From Verrucomicrobiota bacterium (GTDB lineage: Bacteria; Verrucomicrobiota; Verrucomicrobiia; Opitutales; Coraliomargaritaceae): a stretch of 43,380 nucleotides of DNA. Positions 18,842-27,846 of this stretch are shown one piece after another (position 1 is the stretch's first letter; each line of letters starts with the position of its first letter). The translations under genes were made by a program, and so were the position numbers. The stretch lies in the NCBI GenBank assembly GCA_030829145.1, contig JAURBE010000005.1:1-43380 (forward strand), written 5' to 3'. The notes beneath the pieces are model-generated. The model ran no database searches and was not told the origin of the DNA. It saw only the letters and a program-made list of their open reading frames with translations.

Positions 18842-18874
18842 AAAACCCTGTTCTCGCTAAGGACAGGGTTTTTT
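18842..18874 (+). terminator. Rho-independent terminator after ompH
   Basis: AAAACCCTGT and ACAGGGTTTT form a 10-bp stem followed by T-rich sequence, 23 bases after the ompH stop and 14 before the lpxD start. It probably lowers transcription into lpxD without fully isolating it. Confidence 0.85.
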
Positions 18875-18888
18875 GTTCTACCTAGCAG

Positions 18889-19947
18889 ATGCCATTTACT
18901 TATTCTATTCAACGTATCTTGGAAATCATCGGTGATGATGCGCAATGCTTTGGTGAATACCAAGGAAGTATCACAGGTATCGGCTCGCTATCTGAGGCAG
19001 TGGCAGGTGACTTGTCTTTCTTAGGGAACCCTAAATATCGTGAGTTGGTAGCAGATTCAGCGGCGTCTGTGTTGCTTCTACCTCTAGATTACACCGAAGC
19101 TCCAAAGGCGAAGCAGTTGTACATTAAGGTGGAAAATCCCTCCTATGCACTTGCGTTGCTATGCCGTGATATGGAGAAAAGTTTGCAGCCACCTGCTGAG
19201 GTTGGAGTGCATCCGACAGCATTTGTCGATACAGATGCGCTAGTTTCTCCGGCCGCTTCGGTCGGCCCATTCTGTTATATTGGTAAAGGCGCAGTCGTTG
19301 GGGCTGCAGTACTCGAAGCGCATGTGAGTATTGGTAAGTATGCTAAGATCGGTGATGAAACACATATATTCTCACAAGTGGTAGTCGGTGATTATTGTGA
19401 GATCGGCCCACGTAATCGGCTCCTGCCAAGCTGTGTCATCGGCTCGGATGGTTATGGTTATGAATTTACTAAGGGTGCTCATCAACGAGTGCCACAGATC
19501 GGGAATGTGGTGACTGAGGCAGATGTGGATGTCGGGGCAAATACTAGTATTGATCGAGCTCGATTTGGGTCGACGGTGATTGGTACGGGTACCAAAATTG
19601 ATAATTTGGTGCAAATCGCCCATAATGTGCGCATTGGTAAGCACTGCCTAATCATTGGGCAATCTGGGATCAGTGGAAGCACGGAGCTGGGTGACGGTGT
19701 CGTGCTGGCAGGGCAAGCAGGTGTCGCAGGCCATTTAAAGATCGGGGACGGTGCGATGATTGCGGGTGGAGCTGGTGTTCCACATTCACTAGAGCCGAAT
19801 GCCAAGGTGCGTGGCCCGACTGGAGAGCCTATGATGCTATACAATCGTATCATGGTTTTACAGCGACGACTTCCCGATCTATTCAAAAGGTTCGATAAAG
19901 TGGAGAAAAGTATCGAATCTTTGGCTAAACGTGACACACATGGATAA
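18889..19947 (+). CDS. lpxD: UDP-3-O-(3-hydroxyacyl)glucosamine N-acyltransferase
   Basis: Third step of lipid A synthesis. The 352 residues have the uridine-binding N-terminal domain (about 1-100, [10 protein letters not shown]). A left-handed beta-helix of hexapeptide repeats follows (about 110-310), with the catalytic His in QIAHNVRIG (near residue 247). A C-terminal helix rich in Arg/Lys closes the protein ([20 protein letters not shown]). It confirms LPS capacity. Confidence 0.96.
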   Translation: MPFTYSIQRILEIIGDDAQCFGEYQGSITGIGSLSEAVAGDLSFLGNPKYRELVADSAASVLLLPLDYTEAPKAKQLYIKVENPSYALALLCRDMEKSLQPPAEVGVHPTAFVDTDALVSPAASVGPFCYIGKGAVVGAAVLEAHVSIGKYAKIGDETHIFSQVVVGDYCEIGPRNRLLPSCVIGSDGYGYEFTKGAHQRVPQIGNVVTEADVDVGANTSIDRARFGSTVIGTGTKIDNLVQIAHNVRIGKHCLIIGQSGISGSTELGDGVVLAGQAGVAGHLKIGDGAMIAGGAGVPHSLEPNAKVRGPTGEPMMLYNRIMVLQRRLPDLFKRFDKVEKSIESLAKRDTHG

Positions 19948-19952
19948 TTGAT

Positions 19953-20903
19953 ATGAAAGAAAGCTCACTGAAAATATTCTGCGGAAATTCTAACCCGAAA
20001 TTGGCGAAAGATATTTGCGACTATCTGGATGTGCCTCTTGGCGATGCGACGGTAATCAGCTTTCCAGATGGTGAGAGTTTTGTCCGTATCAATGAGAATA
20101 TACGCGGTGCAGATATTTTTATAATTCAGTCCACTTGCAATCCGGCAAATCAGCATTTGATGGAGTTGTTCATTATGATTGATGCGGCCCGTCGCGCTTC
20201 GGCCCGCAGCATCACTGCGGTGATTCCTTTTTACGGCTATGCGCGACAAGACCGGAAAGATCAGCCGCGTGTGCCAATTACATCCAAGCTCGTAGCCAAC
20301 TTGTTGGTTTCCGCAGGCGCAACCCGAGTGTTAACCGTGGATCTTCACGCGCAGCAGATTCAGGGTTTCTTTGATATCCCAGTGGATCATCTTTACGCTT
20401 CACCTGTTCTGTTTGAGTATTTGAAGAATATCGACACTAGCAATTTAACGCTCTTTTCGCCCGATGTTGGTGGTATGAAGATGGCGTCAGCCTATGCAGG
20501 TATGCTGGATGTGCCGCTCGGCTTTATTGCGAAACGACGTACTTCGGCAGAGACCGTGGAGGCGACCTCGCTGGTGGGCGATGTTGAGGGGCGTGATATA
20601 CTTCTGGTTGATGACATGACTGAGACCGCAGGTACCTTGTGCGCCGCTGCTGAATTATTGAAGAAAAATGGGGCGAAGAGCGTCATGGCTGCAGTCAGCC
20701 ATGGGGTGCTCAACGACATGGGCTACGAGCGACTTTCCAGTGGATTGTTGGATCGCTTAATCACCACGGATACCACACCGGTTGAACAGCGTGACGGCGT
20801 GCCGATCACCGTGCTCAGTGTTGCGGAATTGTTGGGAGAGGGGATTAAGCGTATTCACGATAATGCGAGTGTGACCAGTCTCTTTGAAATTAAAGGATTT
20901 TAG
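19953..20903 (+). CDS. prs: Ribose-phosphate pyrophosphokinase
   Basis: Makes PRPP from ribose-5-phosphate and ATP for nucleotides, His and Trp. The 316 residues contain FPDGESFVRI, FYGYARQDRKDQPRVPIT (ATP and flexible loop), the divalent-metal region VDLHAQQIQGFF and the PRPP-binding LLVDDMTETAGTL (near residue 210). It lies 5 bases after the lpxD stop, so the two are very likely co-translated. Confidence 0.96.
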   Translation: MKESSLKIFCGNSNPKLAKDICDYLDVPLGDATVISFPDGESFVRINENIRGADIFIIQSTCNPANQHLMELFIMIDAARRASARSITAVIPFYGYARQDRKDQPRVPITSKLVANLLVSAGATRVLTVDLHAQQIQGFFDIPVDHLYASPVLFEYLKNIDTSNLTLFSPDVGGMKMASAYAGMLDVPLGFIAKRRTSAETVEATSLVGDVEGRDILLVDDMTETAGTLCAAAELLKKNGAKSVMAAVSHGVLNDMGYERLSSGLLDRLITTDTTPVEQRDGVPITVLSVAELLGEGIKRIHDNASVTSLFEIKGF

Positions 20904-20936
20904 TCGTTCTCGCGGTAAAGATTTTAGAGTGTAGAA

Positions 20937-22076
20937 ATGAATGATTCTGAAGCAGCGCAGCAAGCTCCCGCCGAAGGCGAGGTGGGCTTGGTCGAGTCTC
21001 AGGATTTCGTTTCGAATGAACCTTTTCAGTTCGAGTCTGGCGGCACGATCCCAGAACTGACGCTTCGTTATGAAACCTATGGCCGTCTCAATGCTGCCAA
21101 GGACAATGCGATTCTGATTTGCCACGCATTGAGCGGTAACCATCACTGCGCCGGTGTTCATAGCATGGATGAGCGTAAGCCCGGCTGGTGGAATTTTGTG
21201 ATTGGGCCAGGTAAGCCGATTGATACCTCGCGCTATTTCGTGATTTGTTCTAATGCCTTGGGCGGGTGCTCAGGGTCATCGGGGCCGTATTCGATCAACC
21301 CGGAAACAGGGCAGCGCTATCGCTTGGATTTTCCTAAATTGACGGTGCGTGATATGGTCAAGGCTCAGAGTCTGTTAGTGGACTCGCTGGGTATCAACAG
21401 TTTGCATGCAGTTCTCGGCGGGAGTATGGGCGGGATGCAAACCTTGCAATGGGCAATTGATTTTCCGGATCGAGTGGGTCGGTATATCGCGATGGCCTGT
21501 TGTGCGCGGCACAATGCACAGGCAATTGCGTTTAATGATACCGGGCGCCAGGCGATTGTGCGTGATCCAGTCTGGGACAATGGCAATTATGATCCAGATT
21601 CACCGCCAGGCCATGGCTTGTCAGTGGCACGGATGATGGCACACATTACCTATTTGTCGGATGCTGGAATGGAGGCGAAATTTGGTCGTAAACGCCGTTC
21701 GGTTGAGCCTGGTGCAGAGCATTTTGACGTTGAATTTGAAGTGGAGAGTTATCTGCGCTATCAGGGTCAAAGCTTTGTCGGGCGCTTCGACGCCAATACG
21801 TATTTATATCTCACCAAAGCACTCGATCGGTTTGATTTACATGGTCCGGTATCTCTGGATGATACGCTCGCAGCAGTAACAGCCCCTGGGTTAGTCGTGG
21901 GGTTTACCTCCGATTGGCTTTACCCGCCGCAGGGTAATCGTGAAGTTGCCGAGGCACTACTACGCTTGGGCAAAGATGCGACCTATGCCGAGTTGGAGAT
22001 GGATTTTGGGCATGACTCGTTTCTCGTGCGCTCGCCGGAACTCTATAATTTGATACGAACTTTTTTGGATCGTTAG
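20937..22076 (+). CDS. metX: Homoserine O-acyltransferase, MetX type
   Basis: Acylates homoserine, opening the way to methionine. The 379 residues form an alpha/beta hydrolase with the nucleophile elbow GGSMGGMQ (Ser about 163), a catalytic Asp in the DWLYPP region and His in DFGHDSFLV. The leading tail of about 20 residues is poorly ordered. The family includes acetyl- and succinyl-transferring members and the sequence alone does not decide; acetyl is the usual call. It is followed 4 bases later by metW, the classic metXW pair. Confidence 0.94.
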   Translation: MNDSEAAQQAPAEGEVGLVESQDFVSNEPFQFESGGTIPELTLRYETYGRLNAAKDNAILICHALSGNHHCAGVHSMDERKPGWWNFVIGPGKPIDTSRYFVICSNALGGCSGSSGPYSINPETGQRYRLDFPKLTVRDMVKAQSLLVDSLGINSLHAVLGGSMGGMQTLQWAIDFPDRVGRYIAMACCARHNAQAIAFNDTGRQAIVRDPVWDNGNYDPDSPPGHGLSVARMMAHITYLSDAGMEAKFGRKRRSVEPGAEHFDVEFEVESYLRYQGQSFVGRFDANTYLYLTKALDRFDLHGPVSLDDTLAAVTAPGLVVGFTSDWLYPPQGNREVAEALLRLGKDATYAELEMDFGHDSFLVRSPELYNLIRTFLDR

Positions 22077-22080
22077 TGCT

Positions 22081-22686
22081 ATGACTCACAGCAACAAGAG
22101 ACGCCAAGTCGATTTCCAAATCATCGCCCGCTGGGTCGGTGAGGGCGATCGCGTACTCGATTTGGGTTGTGGCAGAGGCGTGCTACTCGAGTATTTGAAG
22201 CAAAAGAAGTCAGTCTATGGTGTCGGTGTGGATATTAATTTTGAGCGCATCCTTAGCTGTGTAAAGCGAGGCGTGCCAGCGTATCATGGTGATGTGGGTG
22301 CACTATTGGCGACATTCGATGACAATGCGTTTGATCGCGTGATTTTTAGCCGTTCGGTTGAATTAGTTGACGATCCGGATGCGATCTTGGCAGAAGGCTT
22401 ACGTGTGGGCAAGCGCGTGACGGTTGGTTTCGTCAACCATGGCTTCTGGGTGAATCGCTTGAATTTTCTCTTTAAAGGGCAACGCACCATCAATGAAGTG
22501 TATCCGCGTGCATGGTATGAGACCCTGCCGTCGAATCCATTTTCAGTCAGCGAGTTTGATGCATTTTGCCAAGCACGGCAAATTAAGATCGAGAACCGCG
22601 TCTATCTTTCCGGTAATTGGACCAGTGAATGCACAGTGCTTCCCAATGCATTAGCCGGCTACGCGATCTACGATCTCTCGAAATAA
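22081..22686 (+). CDS. metW: Methionine biosynthesis protein MetW
   Basis: Partner of MetX, needed for full homoserine acylation in several bacteria. The 201 residues have a class I methyltransferase-like fold with VLDLGCGRGVLLEYL and a conserved FSRSVELVDDPDAIL segment, plus the family motif GFVNHGFWVNRL. The last 14 codons are repeated, with one amino-acid change, at 23888-23931, so this 3' end may have been supplied by an incoming element. Confidence 0.93.
   Translation: MTHSNKRRQVDFQIIARWVGEGDRVLDLGCGRGVLLEYLKQKKSVYGVGVDINFERILSCVKRGVPAYHGDVGALLATFDDNAFDRVIFSRSVELVDDPDAILAEGLRVGKRVTVGFVNHGFWVNRLNFLFKGQRTINEVYPRAWYETLPSNPFSVSEFDAFCQARQIKIENRVYLSGNWTSECTVLPNALAGYAIYDLSK
22643..22686 (+). 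repeat. Direct repeat copy 1: 3' end of metW
   Basis: About 43 bases that recur at 23888-23931 with four substitutions. It encodes NALAGYAIYDLSK plus stop. It is the left boundary of the interval holding the AT-rich orphan gene. Confidence 0.8.
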
Positions 22687-22690
22687 ATAA

Positions 22691-22717
22691 TTACCATTCA
22701 ATCAATTTGAATGGTAA
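22691..22717 (-). terminator. Hairpin at the 3' end of the orphan gene
   Basis: TTACCATTCAA and TTGAATGGTAA form an 11-bp stem around TCAAT. It includes the last codons and stop of the minus-strand orphan gene and, on that strand, is followed by TTATTTATTT. It may act as a terminator for that gene. Confidence 0.55.
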
Positions 22718-23635
22718 GTCTACAGGGTGATTTCTACTGCTAAGGTTATAGTAGACTACTTCTGATATAGTTGGGAACTCTAGGATCATGTTATTTGAAT
22801 CACTATAGTTCTCTACTGAGAAGGATCCATTAGCACCTATTTTTAGAGGTTTCCCGTTTTTCTTTAAATAGTCGGTTAAAAGAGGTGCACTGTATTTCCG
22901 GAAATCCTGCCATTTTTTCAAAGCTCGATCATGTTCCAGCTTTATACTTTCAATCTCTTTATACAAATTTTCGAAATTTCTAATATGGTAATTTAATAGT
23001 TCTAGGTAAGCAAGATTGGCTGCTCTAGAAACTCCTGAAGAACCTTTAGTCGACATTGAAACAGTGGTATTATTCCAATTCTTCCAATGTTGCCTTAGAG
23101 CATCAATGTATTGTTCAAGTTTAGGAATTGTGGTATTAGCCGTTAGATTTTCTACCACTCGATGCAACGATTCATTACTAAATTTGGTGACTTCTCTATA
23201 ATAGTGCTCGTAGTTTGTGTAGCTAGCTTCAGCGTCAAAGTGTGAATTTATATAATAACCATCGATATACCCGTTGATATCTCCAGAAAGATTAAGCGTG
23301 CCTGAATGAGAAATTCTTTTATCACGATGTTCACTTTCACCTCTGTTCCTAGTAATCGAAGGAGCTAGTTTCTTTAAATAGCTGAGTTTATTTTGAAAAT
23401 AACTATCATTAGCATCTTTTGAATAGCCAAATAAAACACTAGTGATGTTGTGACCTTCATCAATAATATCAATAATTTCAGAAGGTATTGCTTCAGTTAC
23501 TATAATACGTGGATTTTTAACTAAGTAATCATTCCAGTCATCAATGATTAGCCTGAATTCAGTTTCCTGAGTTGCAGAATGTGCATTCAGCGAGAAAGTA
23601 ATCTGCAGTAAAAAAATCAGGTAATTAAATTTCAT
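22691..23635 (-). CDS. Orphan AT-rich exported protein of unknown function
   Basis: I do not recognise this 314-residue protein. It begins with a signal peptide (KFNYLIFLLQ... cut near NAHSA), so it is probably exported. The rest is hydrophilic with no further membrane span: a Gly/Tyr/Ser-rich centre (GDINGYIDGYYI, about residues 118-130), a helical Lys/Glu segment (about 225-255) and a short beta-rich end. Asn, Tyr, Ser and Ile are much more common than in its neighbours and the codons are visibly AT-rich, which suggests foreign origin. It lies alone, against the direction of metXW, between two copies of the metW 3' end. It has no Shine-Dalgarno. Confidence 0.75.
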   Translation of the reverse strand: MKFNYLIFLLQITFSLNAHSATQETEFRLIIDDWNDYLVKNPRIIVTEAIPSEIIDIIDEGHNITSVLFGYSKDANDSYFQNKLSYLKKLAPSITRNRGESEHRDKRISHSGTLNLSGDINGYIDGYYINSHFDAEASYTNYEHYYREVTKFSNESLHRVVENLTANTTIPKLEQYIDALRQHWKNWNNTTVSMSTKGSSGVSRAANLAYLELLNYHIRNFENLYKEIESIKLEHDRALKKWQDFRKYSAPLLTDYLKKNGKPLKIGANGSFSVENYSDSNNMILEFPTISEVVYYNLSSRNHPVDLPFKLIEW

Positions 23636-23887
23636 AGCAATATTACGCTATAAATCAGCGTGATTTAAAGAAATGTCGACATAATTACATTATTTAGTGA
23701 ACTATATGAATTAAGGGTTAATTGAATCGTGAATCCCTTGTTTATGCGAATCTTGCAGCTAATCGGAACCATTTTAAGCAAGTCCTATGACACAAAAAAT
23801 CTCCTAAGGGGGTAACAATTATAGCTCGGTGAAGGAAAATAGCTGATGTCTTTCTTATTCGGCAAGGTTGCCTGGCAGAGGTAGGAT
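23636..23887. other. AT-rich spacer inside the metW-repeat interval
   Basis: It holds the upstream region of the orphan gene (very AT-rich to about 23760). The rest is non-coding sequence in which I see no gene. Base composition shifts back towards the chromosomal average near the right repeat. Confidence 0.5.
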
Positions 23888-23931
23888 CCAATGCATTTGC
23901 CGGTTATGCGATCTACGACCTCTCGAAATAA
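23888..23931 (+). repeat. Direct repeat copy 2: displaced metW 3' end
   Basis: Reads AAT GCA TTT GCC GGT then TAT GCG ATC TAC GAC CTC TCG AAA TAA, i.e. NAFAGYAIYDLSK and stop. Against copy 1 there are four base changes, three of them synonymous, so both copies evolved under coding constraint. It is not attached to any gene body. The stretch just before it no longer matches metW clearly. Confidence 0.8.
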
Positions 23932-24008
23932 TTGAATCGTCGTGATCAAGACTTGCCAAGGGCCGAGCAGGTTGCTTTTTTCAGCGCTTGTTGAACGACA
24001 CAACCGAT

Positions 24009-24091
<83 letters not shown>

Positions 24092-24193
24092 CTTCGGTGG
24101 GCGAGACTTTCACCTGCGGTGGTCCGATCAGCTGCGCTGTCGGTCATGTCGCTTCCGTCTTCATTGCATTACGCCGAGACGAGTCGCTCGGAA

Positions 24194-24210
24194 CAAGTCC
24201 CGCCCTGGGT
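24194..24210 (+). repeat. Duplicate of the tRNA-Leu 3' end
   Basis: CAAGTCCCGCCCTGGGT is identical to 24074-24090 within the tRNA. The rest of a tRNA is absent, so this is an isolated 3' end of the kind left as an att site by tRNA-targeting integrases. Confidence 0.7.
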
Positions 24211-24297
24211 GTTTTTGCCACAGGTTTTTGGCAGTAGTGGATTTCTTTGAGAAAAAAGATGGAAATATAGGTTGAATGTGGGAGACTGCAGCTGACT

Positions 24298-25428
24298 ATG
24301 CCTCGCATCTACCTATCTCCCCCAGACATTAGTACCCGCGATCATGCTGCCGTGGATGCGGTGTTGACGTCGAATTGGGTGGCTCCAGTGGGCCCTGATT
24401 TGGAGGCATTTGAATCTGCTGTGGCGATGCTTACTAAGCGCCAGTATGCAGTGGCGCTGAACTCTGGCACGGCTGCACTTCACCTTGCGTTGCAACTATT
24501 GAACGTGCAACCGGGTGATTCTGTGATTTGCCCGACCTTGACCTTTGCGGCCAGTGCAAATCCGATTTGCTACTGTGGCGCTGATCCAATCTTTGTAGAT
24601 AGTGAGCCGAGGACGTGGAATATGGATCCAGTATTACTCGAGCTGGAACTCGGTGAGCGTGCGGCTTCGGGTGAATTGCCGAAAGCTGTGATCGTGGTGC
24701 ATCTATACGGTCAATGTGCGGATATGGATCCGATTCTGGCTGTTTGTGAGCGCTATGGCATACCAGTCGTCGAAGATGCCGCCGAGGCATTAGGGGCATC
24801 GTATAAGGGGCGTCCCGCTGGGGGAATGGGCGCATTTTCGTTTTTCTCGTTTAACGGCAACAAGATCATTACAACCTCAGGCGGCGGGATGTTGCTGGCG
24901 GACAAGGGCTCTTGGATTGATCGCGCACGGTTTCTGGCGACCCAGGCTAGGGAGCCAGTCGCGCACTATGAGCATCGCGAGCTTGGCTACAACTATCGCT
25001 TGAGCAATGTCTTGGCAGGACTTGGCTTGAGTCAGTTGGATGATTTGTCGCGCCGTATTGCAGCAAAGCGTGCCCACTTTGAAGCGTATCGTGCGGCTCT
25101 CGGAGAACTGCCAGGTGTGAGGTTTATGCCAATTGAAGATCCAGATGCGGCAAATTATTGGCTGACGTGTATGACTATTGATCCGGTTGATGGAGGCAGT
25201 TCACGTGATGCGGTGATTGCGGCACTGGAGGCAGCAGATGTGGAAGCGCGGCCATTGTGGAAGCCCTTACACATGCAGCCCGTTTTTCAGGATTGTGCAT
25301 CGATCGGCGGCGAATGCGCGGAAGGATTATTTGCGACTGGTCTGTGTTTACCAAGTGGTTCGGCGCTGAGTGAGGCGGATCGATCGAAAGTGATTGAGGG
25401 TGTACGCGCGTGTTTTGTAACGCAGTAG
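24298..25428 (+). CDS. DegT/DnrJ/EryC1-type sugar aminotransferase, PglE-like
   Basis: PLP-dependent aminotransferase that aminates a 4-keto nucleotide sugar. The 376 residues have the VALNSGTAALHLAL motif (about residue 57), VVEDAAEALGASYKG and the Schiff-base lysine in FNGNKIITTSGGG (Lys about 189), followed by GYNYRLSN. The next gene is a PglF/WbpM-like 4,6-dehydratase, which suggests UDP-4-keto-6-deoxy-GlcNAc as substrate and a UDP-4-amino-4,6-dideoxy sugar as product; this is inference. It starts 88 bases after the tRNA-end repeat. Confidence 0.9.
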   Translation: MPRIYLSPPDISTRDHAAVDAVLTSNWVAPVGPDLEAFESAVAMLTKRQYAVALNSGTAALHLALQLLNVQPGDSVICPTLTFAASANPICYCGADPIFVDSEPRTWNMDPVLLELELGERAASGELPKAVIVVHLYGQCADMDPILAVCERYGIPVVEDAAEALGASYKGRPAGGMGAFSFFSFNGNKIITTSGGGMLLADKGSWIDRARFLATQAREPVAHYEHRELGYNYRLSNVLAGLGLSQLDDLSRRIAAKRAHFEAYRAALGELPGVRFMPIEDPDAANYWLTCMTIDPVDGGSSRDAVIAALEAADVEARPLWKPLHMQPVFQDCASIGGECAEGLFATGLCLPSGSALSEADRSKVIEGVRACFVTQ

Positions 25429-25452
25429 GGGGAATGGAGTGACTGAACAGCT

Positions 25453-27315
25453 GTGAGTATTTTTACACGTAATCTTAACTTTCGAACCCTCGGCTTGCTG
25501 CTCTTGTACGCTTTGCTGTGTGGGCTGAGCTATTACGCTGCGTTTCAGTTGCGCTTTGATTTTAACGTGCCCGCTAATTTTAAAAGCGATCTGATGAATA
25601 GCATCTGGTGGGTCGTCGGTTTGAAATTGATGCTGCTGGTCTCTGCGGGACAGGTTGATTGCGTGTTGTCGTATTTCCGGTTGCCGGATGCGCTGCGTCT
25701 CGCCACAGGGTTGTTTGTCGTGAGCTGTATTTTAGCTTCCACGTGGTATGTGTACGGCGGTAATGGAGTGCCACCACGGGCGGTGATTCTAACCGATTTA
25801 TTGCTGAGTTTCATCCTATTGGCGGGTCTGCGCGTTGGTCTACGGGTAAAGGCGAGCAGTGGTCTGGAGGACTGGCTGAAGTGGGACGATGGCGAGAACG
25901 TACTGATTGTTGGAGCGGGTGAGGTCGGTGCAGGACTTTGCTCCGAGCTCAAGCACAAGGCACGCTTGGGGATGCGCCCAGTTGCCTTTGTCGATGATGA
26001 TGTTAAAAAGGTTGGGCGTTATGTGCATGGTGTGTTGGTCGCGCAGACTGTCGATGGTTTGGCGGAGGTGGCGAAACGCTACGCCGCGACTAAAGTCGTG
26101 ATTGCATTTCCATCCGCTTCAGTCGGTCGTGTGCGTGCGGTCGCAGAAAGTGCGCGAGCAGCGGGACTGGCTGTGGATATCGTGCCGGCCTTGACTGACT
26201 TAGTGAGTGGTCGTGCTACCATGACGCAGTTACGCCCAGTTCAATTAGAGGATTTGTTGGGACGTGACACGATTGATTTAAATTCTGAGCAGATCGGCTC
26301 TATGCTCACAGGGAAGCGTGTTTTAATTACTGGGGCGGGTGGTAGTATTGGTCGCGAATTGGTCGTTCAGGTGCTAGAGTATTCGCCCGCGGCGGTGCTC
26401 TGTGTGGATCAGGCAGAGCTCGCGATATTTGAGTTGCAGCAGCAAGTGCTTCATGAGCAGGGTACATCCAAACGCGCGCAAACCATGATTCTGGACGTGC
26501 ATGAGACCGATGCGGTTGAAAAAGTGTTTGAGCGTTTTCAACCTGAAGTGGTGTTTCATGCGGCGGCCCATAAGCATGTAAATTTAATGGAAGCGCAGCC
26601 CAGCGAAGCACTAAAGAATAATTTCTTTGCGACCGCGGGTTTGGCTCGTATCGCGAGCGCCGCAAGTGTGGAGCGGTTCATTTTCATTTCAACCGATAAG
26701 GCGATCAACCCAACCAGCGTGATGGGTGCTAGCAAGCGCTTAGCCGAGTTATCCCTCCTCGAGCAGCAAGCGGCGCCAGGCAATACGACAAAATTTATGG
26801 CGGTTCGATTCGGTAATGTGCTCGGCTCTTCGGGTAGCGTGATCCCAATTTTTAAACGACAAATTGAGTCCGGTGGCCCTGTGACAGTAACTGATTCCGA
26901 AGTGACCCGCTTTTTTATGACGGTTCATGAAGCTGTTGGTTTGGTACTGCAAAGTGCCACACAAGGCGTAGGCGGTGAGATCTTCGTTTTAGATATGGGA
27001 GAATCGATCAAGGTCGTGGATGTGGCACGTCAAATGATCGCTCTGAGTGGCCTCAAAGAGGGTGAGGATATTTTGATCGACTTCATTGGGCTGAAGCCAG
27101 GTGAGAAGCTTTATGAAGAGGTGCAACATCTGAGTGAGACGCTCAAGCCAACCAATCATGCGCGGGTGATGCGGTTTGTGGCTGAGGATCAGCTTACCGA
27201 TTCGATCAGTGCAATGATTGCTACCTTGAACTCGGTAACTGCTGCCGGTAATACCAACGAGCTGAAGCAGGCGATTCAGGCGCTGGTGCCCGAATACACA
27301 CCTCATCTAGACTAA
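25453..27315 (+). CDS. Membrane UDP-GlcNAc 4,6-dehydratase, PglF/WbpM/FlaA1 type
   Basis: The 620 residues comprise four N-terminal transmembrane helices (about 10-130) and a first Rossmann domain (VLIVGAGEVGAGL, about 150-275). The catalytic short-chain dehydrogenase domain follows, with TGAGGSIGREL (about 292), HAAAHKHV, STDKAINPTSVMG (about 412) and ASKRLAE. The STDKA/MGxxK arrangement replaces the usual YxxxK, as expected for this dehydratase family (CapD/WbpM). It uses a GTG start 24 bases after the aminotransferase stop; no ATG fits better. Together the pair would make an amino-dideoxy nucleotide sugar for a surface glycan or glycoprotein. It ends 3 bases before the convergent unknown gene. 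Confidence 0.92.
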   Translation: MSIFTRNLNFRTLGLLLLYALLCGLSYYAAFQLRFDFNVPANFKSDLMNSIWWVVGLKLMLLVSAGQVDCVLSYFRLPDALRLATGLFVVSCILASTWYVYGGNGVPPRAVILTDLLLSFILLAGLRVGLRVKASSGLEDWLKWDDGENVLIVGAGEVGAGLCSELKHKARLGMRPVAFVDDDVKKVGRYVHGVLVAQTVDGLAEVAKRYAATKVVIAFPSASVGRVRAVAESARAAGLAVDIVPALTDLVSGRATMTQLRPVQLEDLLGRDTIDLNSEQIGSMLTGKRVLITGAGGSIGRELVVQVLEYSPAAVLCVDQAELAIFELQQQVLHEQGTSKRAQTMILDVHETDAVEKVFERFQPEVVFHAAAHKHVNLMEAQPSEALKNNFFATAGLARIASAASVERFIFISTDKAINPTSVMGASKRLAELSLLEQQAAPGNTTKFMAVRFGNVLGSSGSVIPIFKRQIESGGPVTVTDSEVTRFFMTVHEAVGLVLQSATQGVGGEIFVLDMGESIKVVDVARQMIALSGLKEGEDILIDFIGLKPGEKLYEEVQHLSETLKPTNHARVMRFVAEDQLTDSISAMIATLNSVTAAGNTNELKQAIQALVPEYTPHLD

Positions 27316-27318
27316 GGA

Positions 27319-27840
27319 CTAACAGGCGAGCGTGGCTTGCCAGAGCGCGCGTTCTTTGCGGTGGCCATACTGATTCAAGCCTGCGGCGATCTCAACAATT
27401 GATGGCTCATCAATCCCTTGGCTGTGGTCTCCTAAGAGCTTAGGTTTTGCGGAGCATACCAATGCCCATACCGCCCAAGCACGAGCACGGCGTAGATCTT
27501 GCCGATCCCCGCGCAGTCGTGTGGCTTGGTGTTGAAAACTAATCCGTGGATTACCGGGGAAGTCATGCCCCTGGTGGTTGGCAGTGACCCATCTGAGTGC
27601 GGCATAAGGGAGCGGCCATTGCTGGAGAATATCAGCTTCTTCTGGCACATCTGCATAGAGGGCTCGGGTGAGTGCTAAGATACTGCGGCCAGCGTGACCT
27701 TGCAGCCACAGGTAGTGTGCGTATTTGAGTGCTGTGAAATAAAAGGTACTACGATCGGCTGCTGTTAAGTCCGTTAAGCAGCGATAGGACATACGAGTGT
27801 CGGGTTCAGGTAAATGAGGGCACTGCGATCGTAGATGCAT
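27319..27840 (-). CDS. Unknown protein, last gene of the ABC permease operon
   Basis: 173 residues with no signal peptide or membrane span and no family I can name. It is largely helical and rich in Trp, Tyr, Ala and Leu (KYAHYLWLQGHAGRSILAL at about 39-57, WPLPYAALRWV at about 76-86), with a C-terminal helical segment. The start is 6 bases after the upstream permease stop, so it is very likely co-translated with it. The close link suggests a role with the transporter or simply shared expression. Confidence 0.75.
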   Translation of the reverse strand: MHLRSQCPHLPEPDTRMSYRCLTDLTAADRSTFYFTALKYAHYLWLQGHAGRSILALTRALYADVPEEADILQQWPLPYAALRWVTANHQGHDFPGNPRISFQHQATRLRGDRQDLRRARAWAVWALVCSAKPKLLGDHSQGIDEPSIVEIAAGLNQYGHRKERALWQATLAC

Positions 27841-27846
27841 GGGCTG

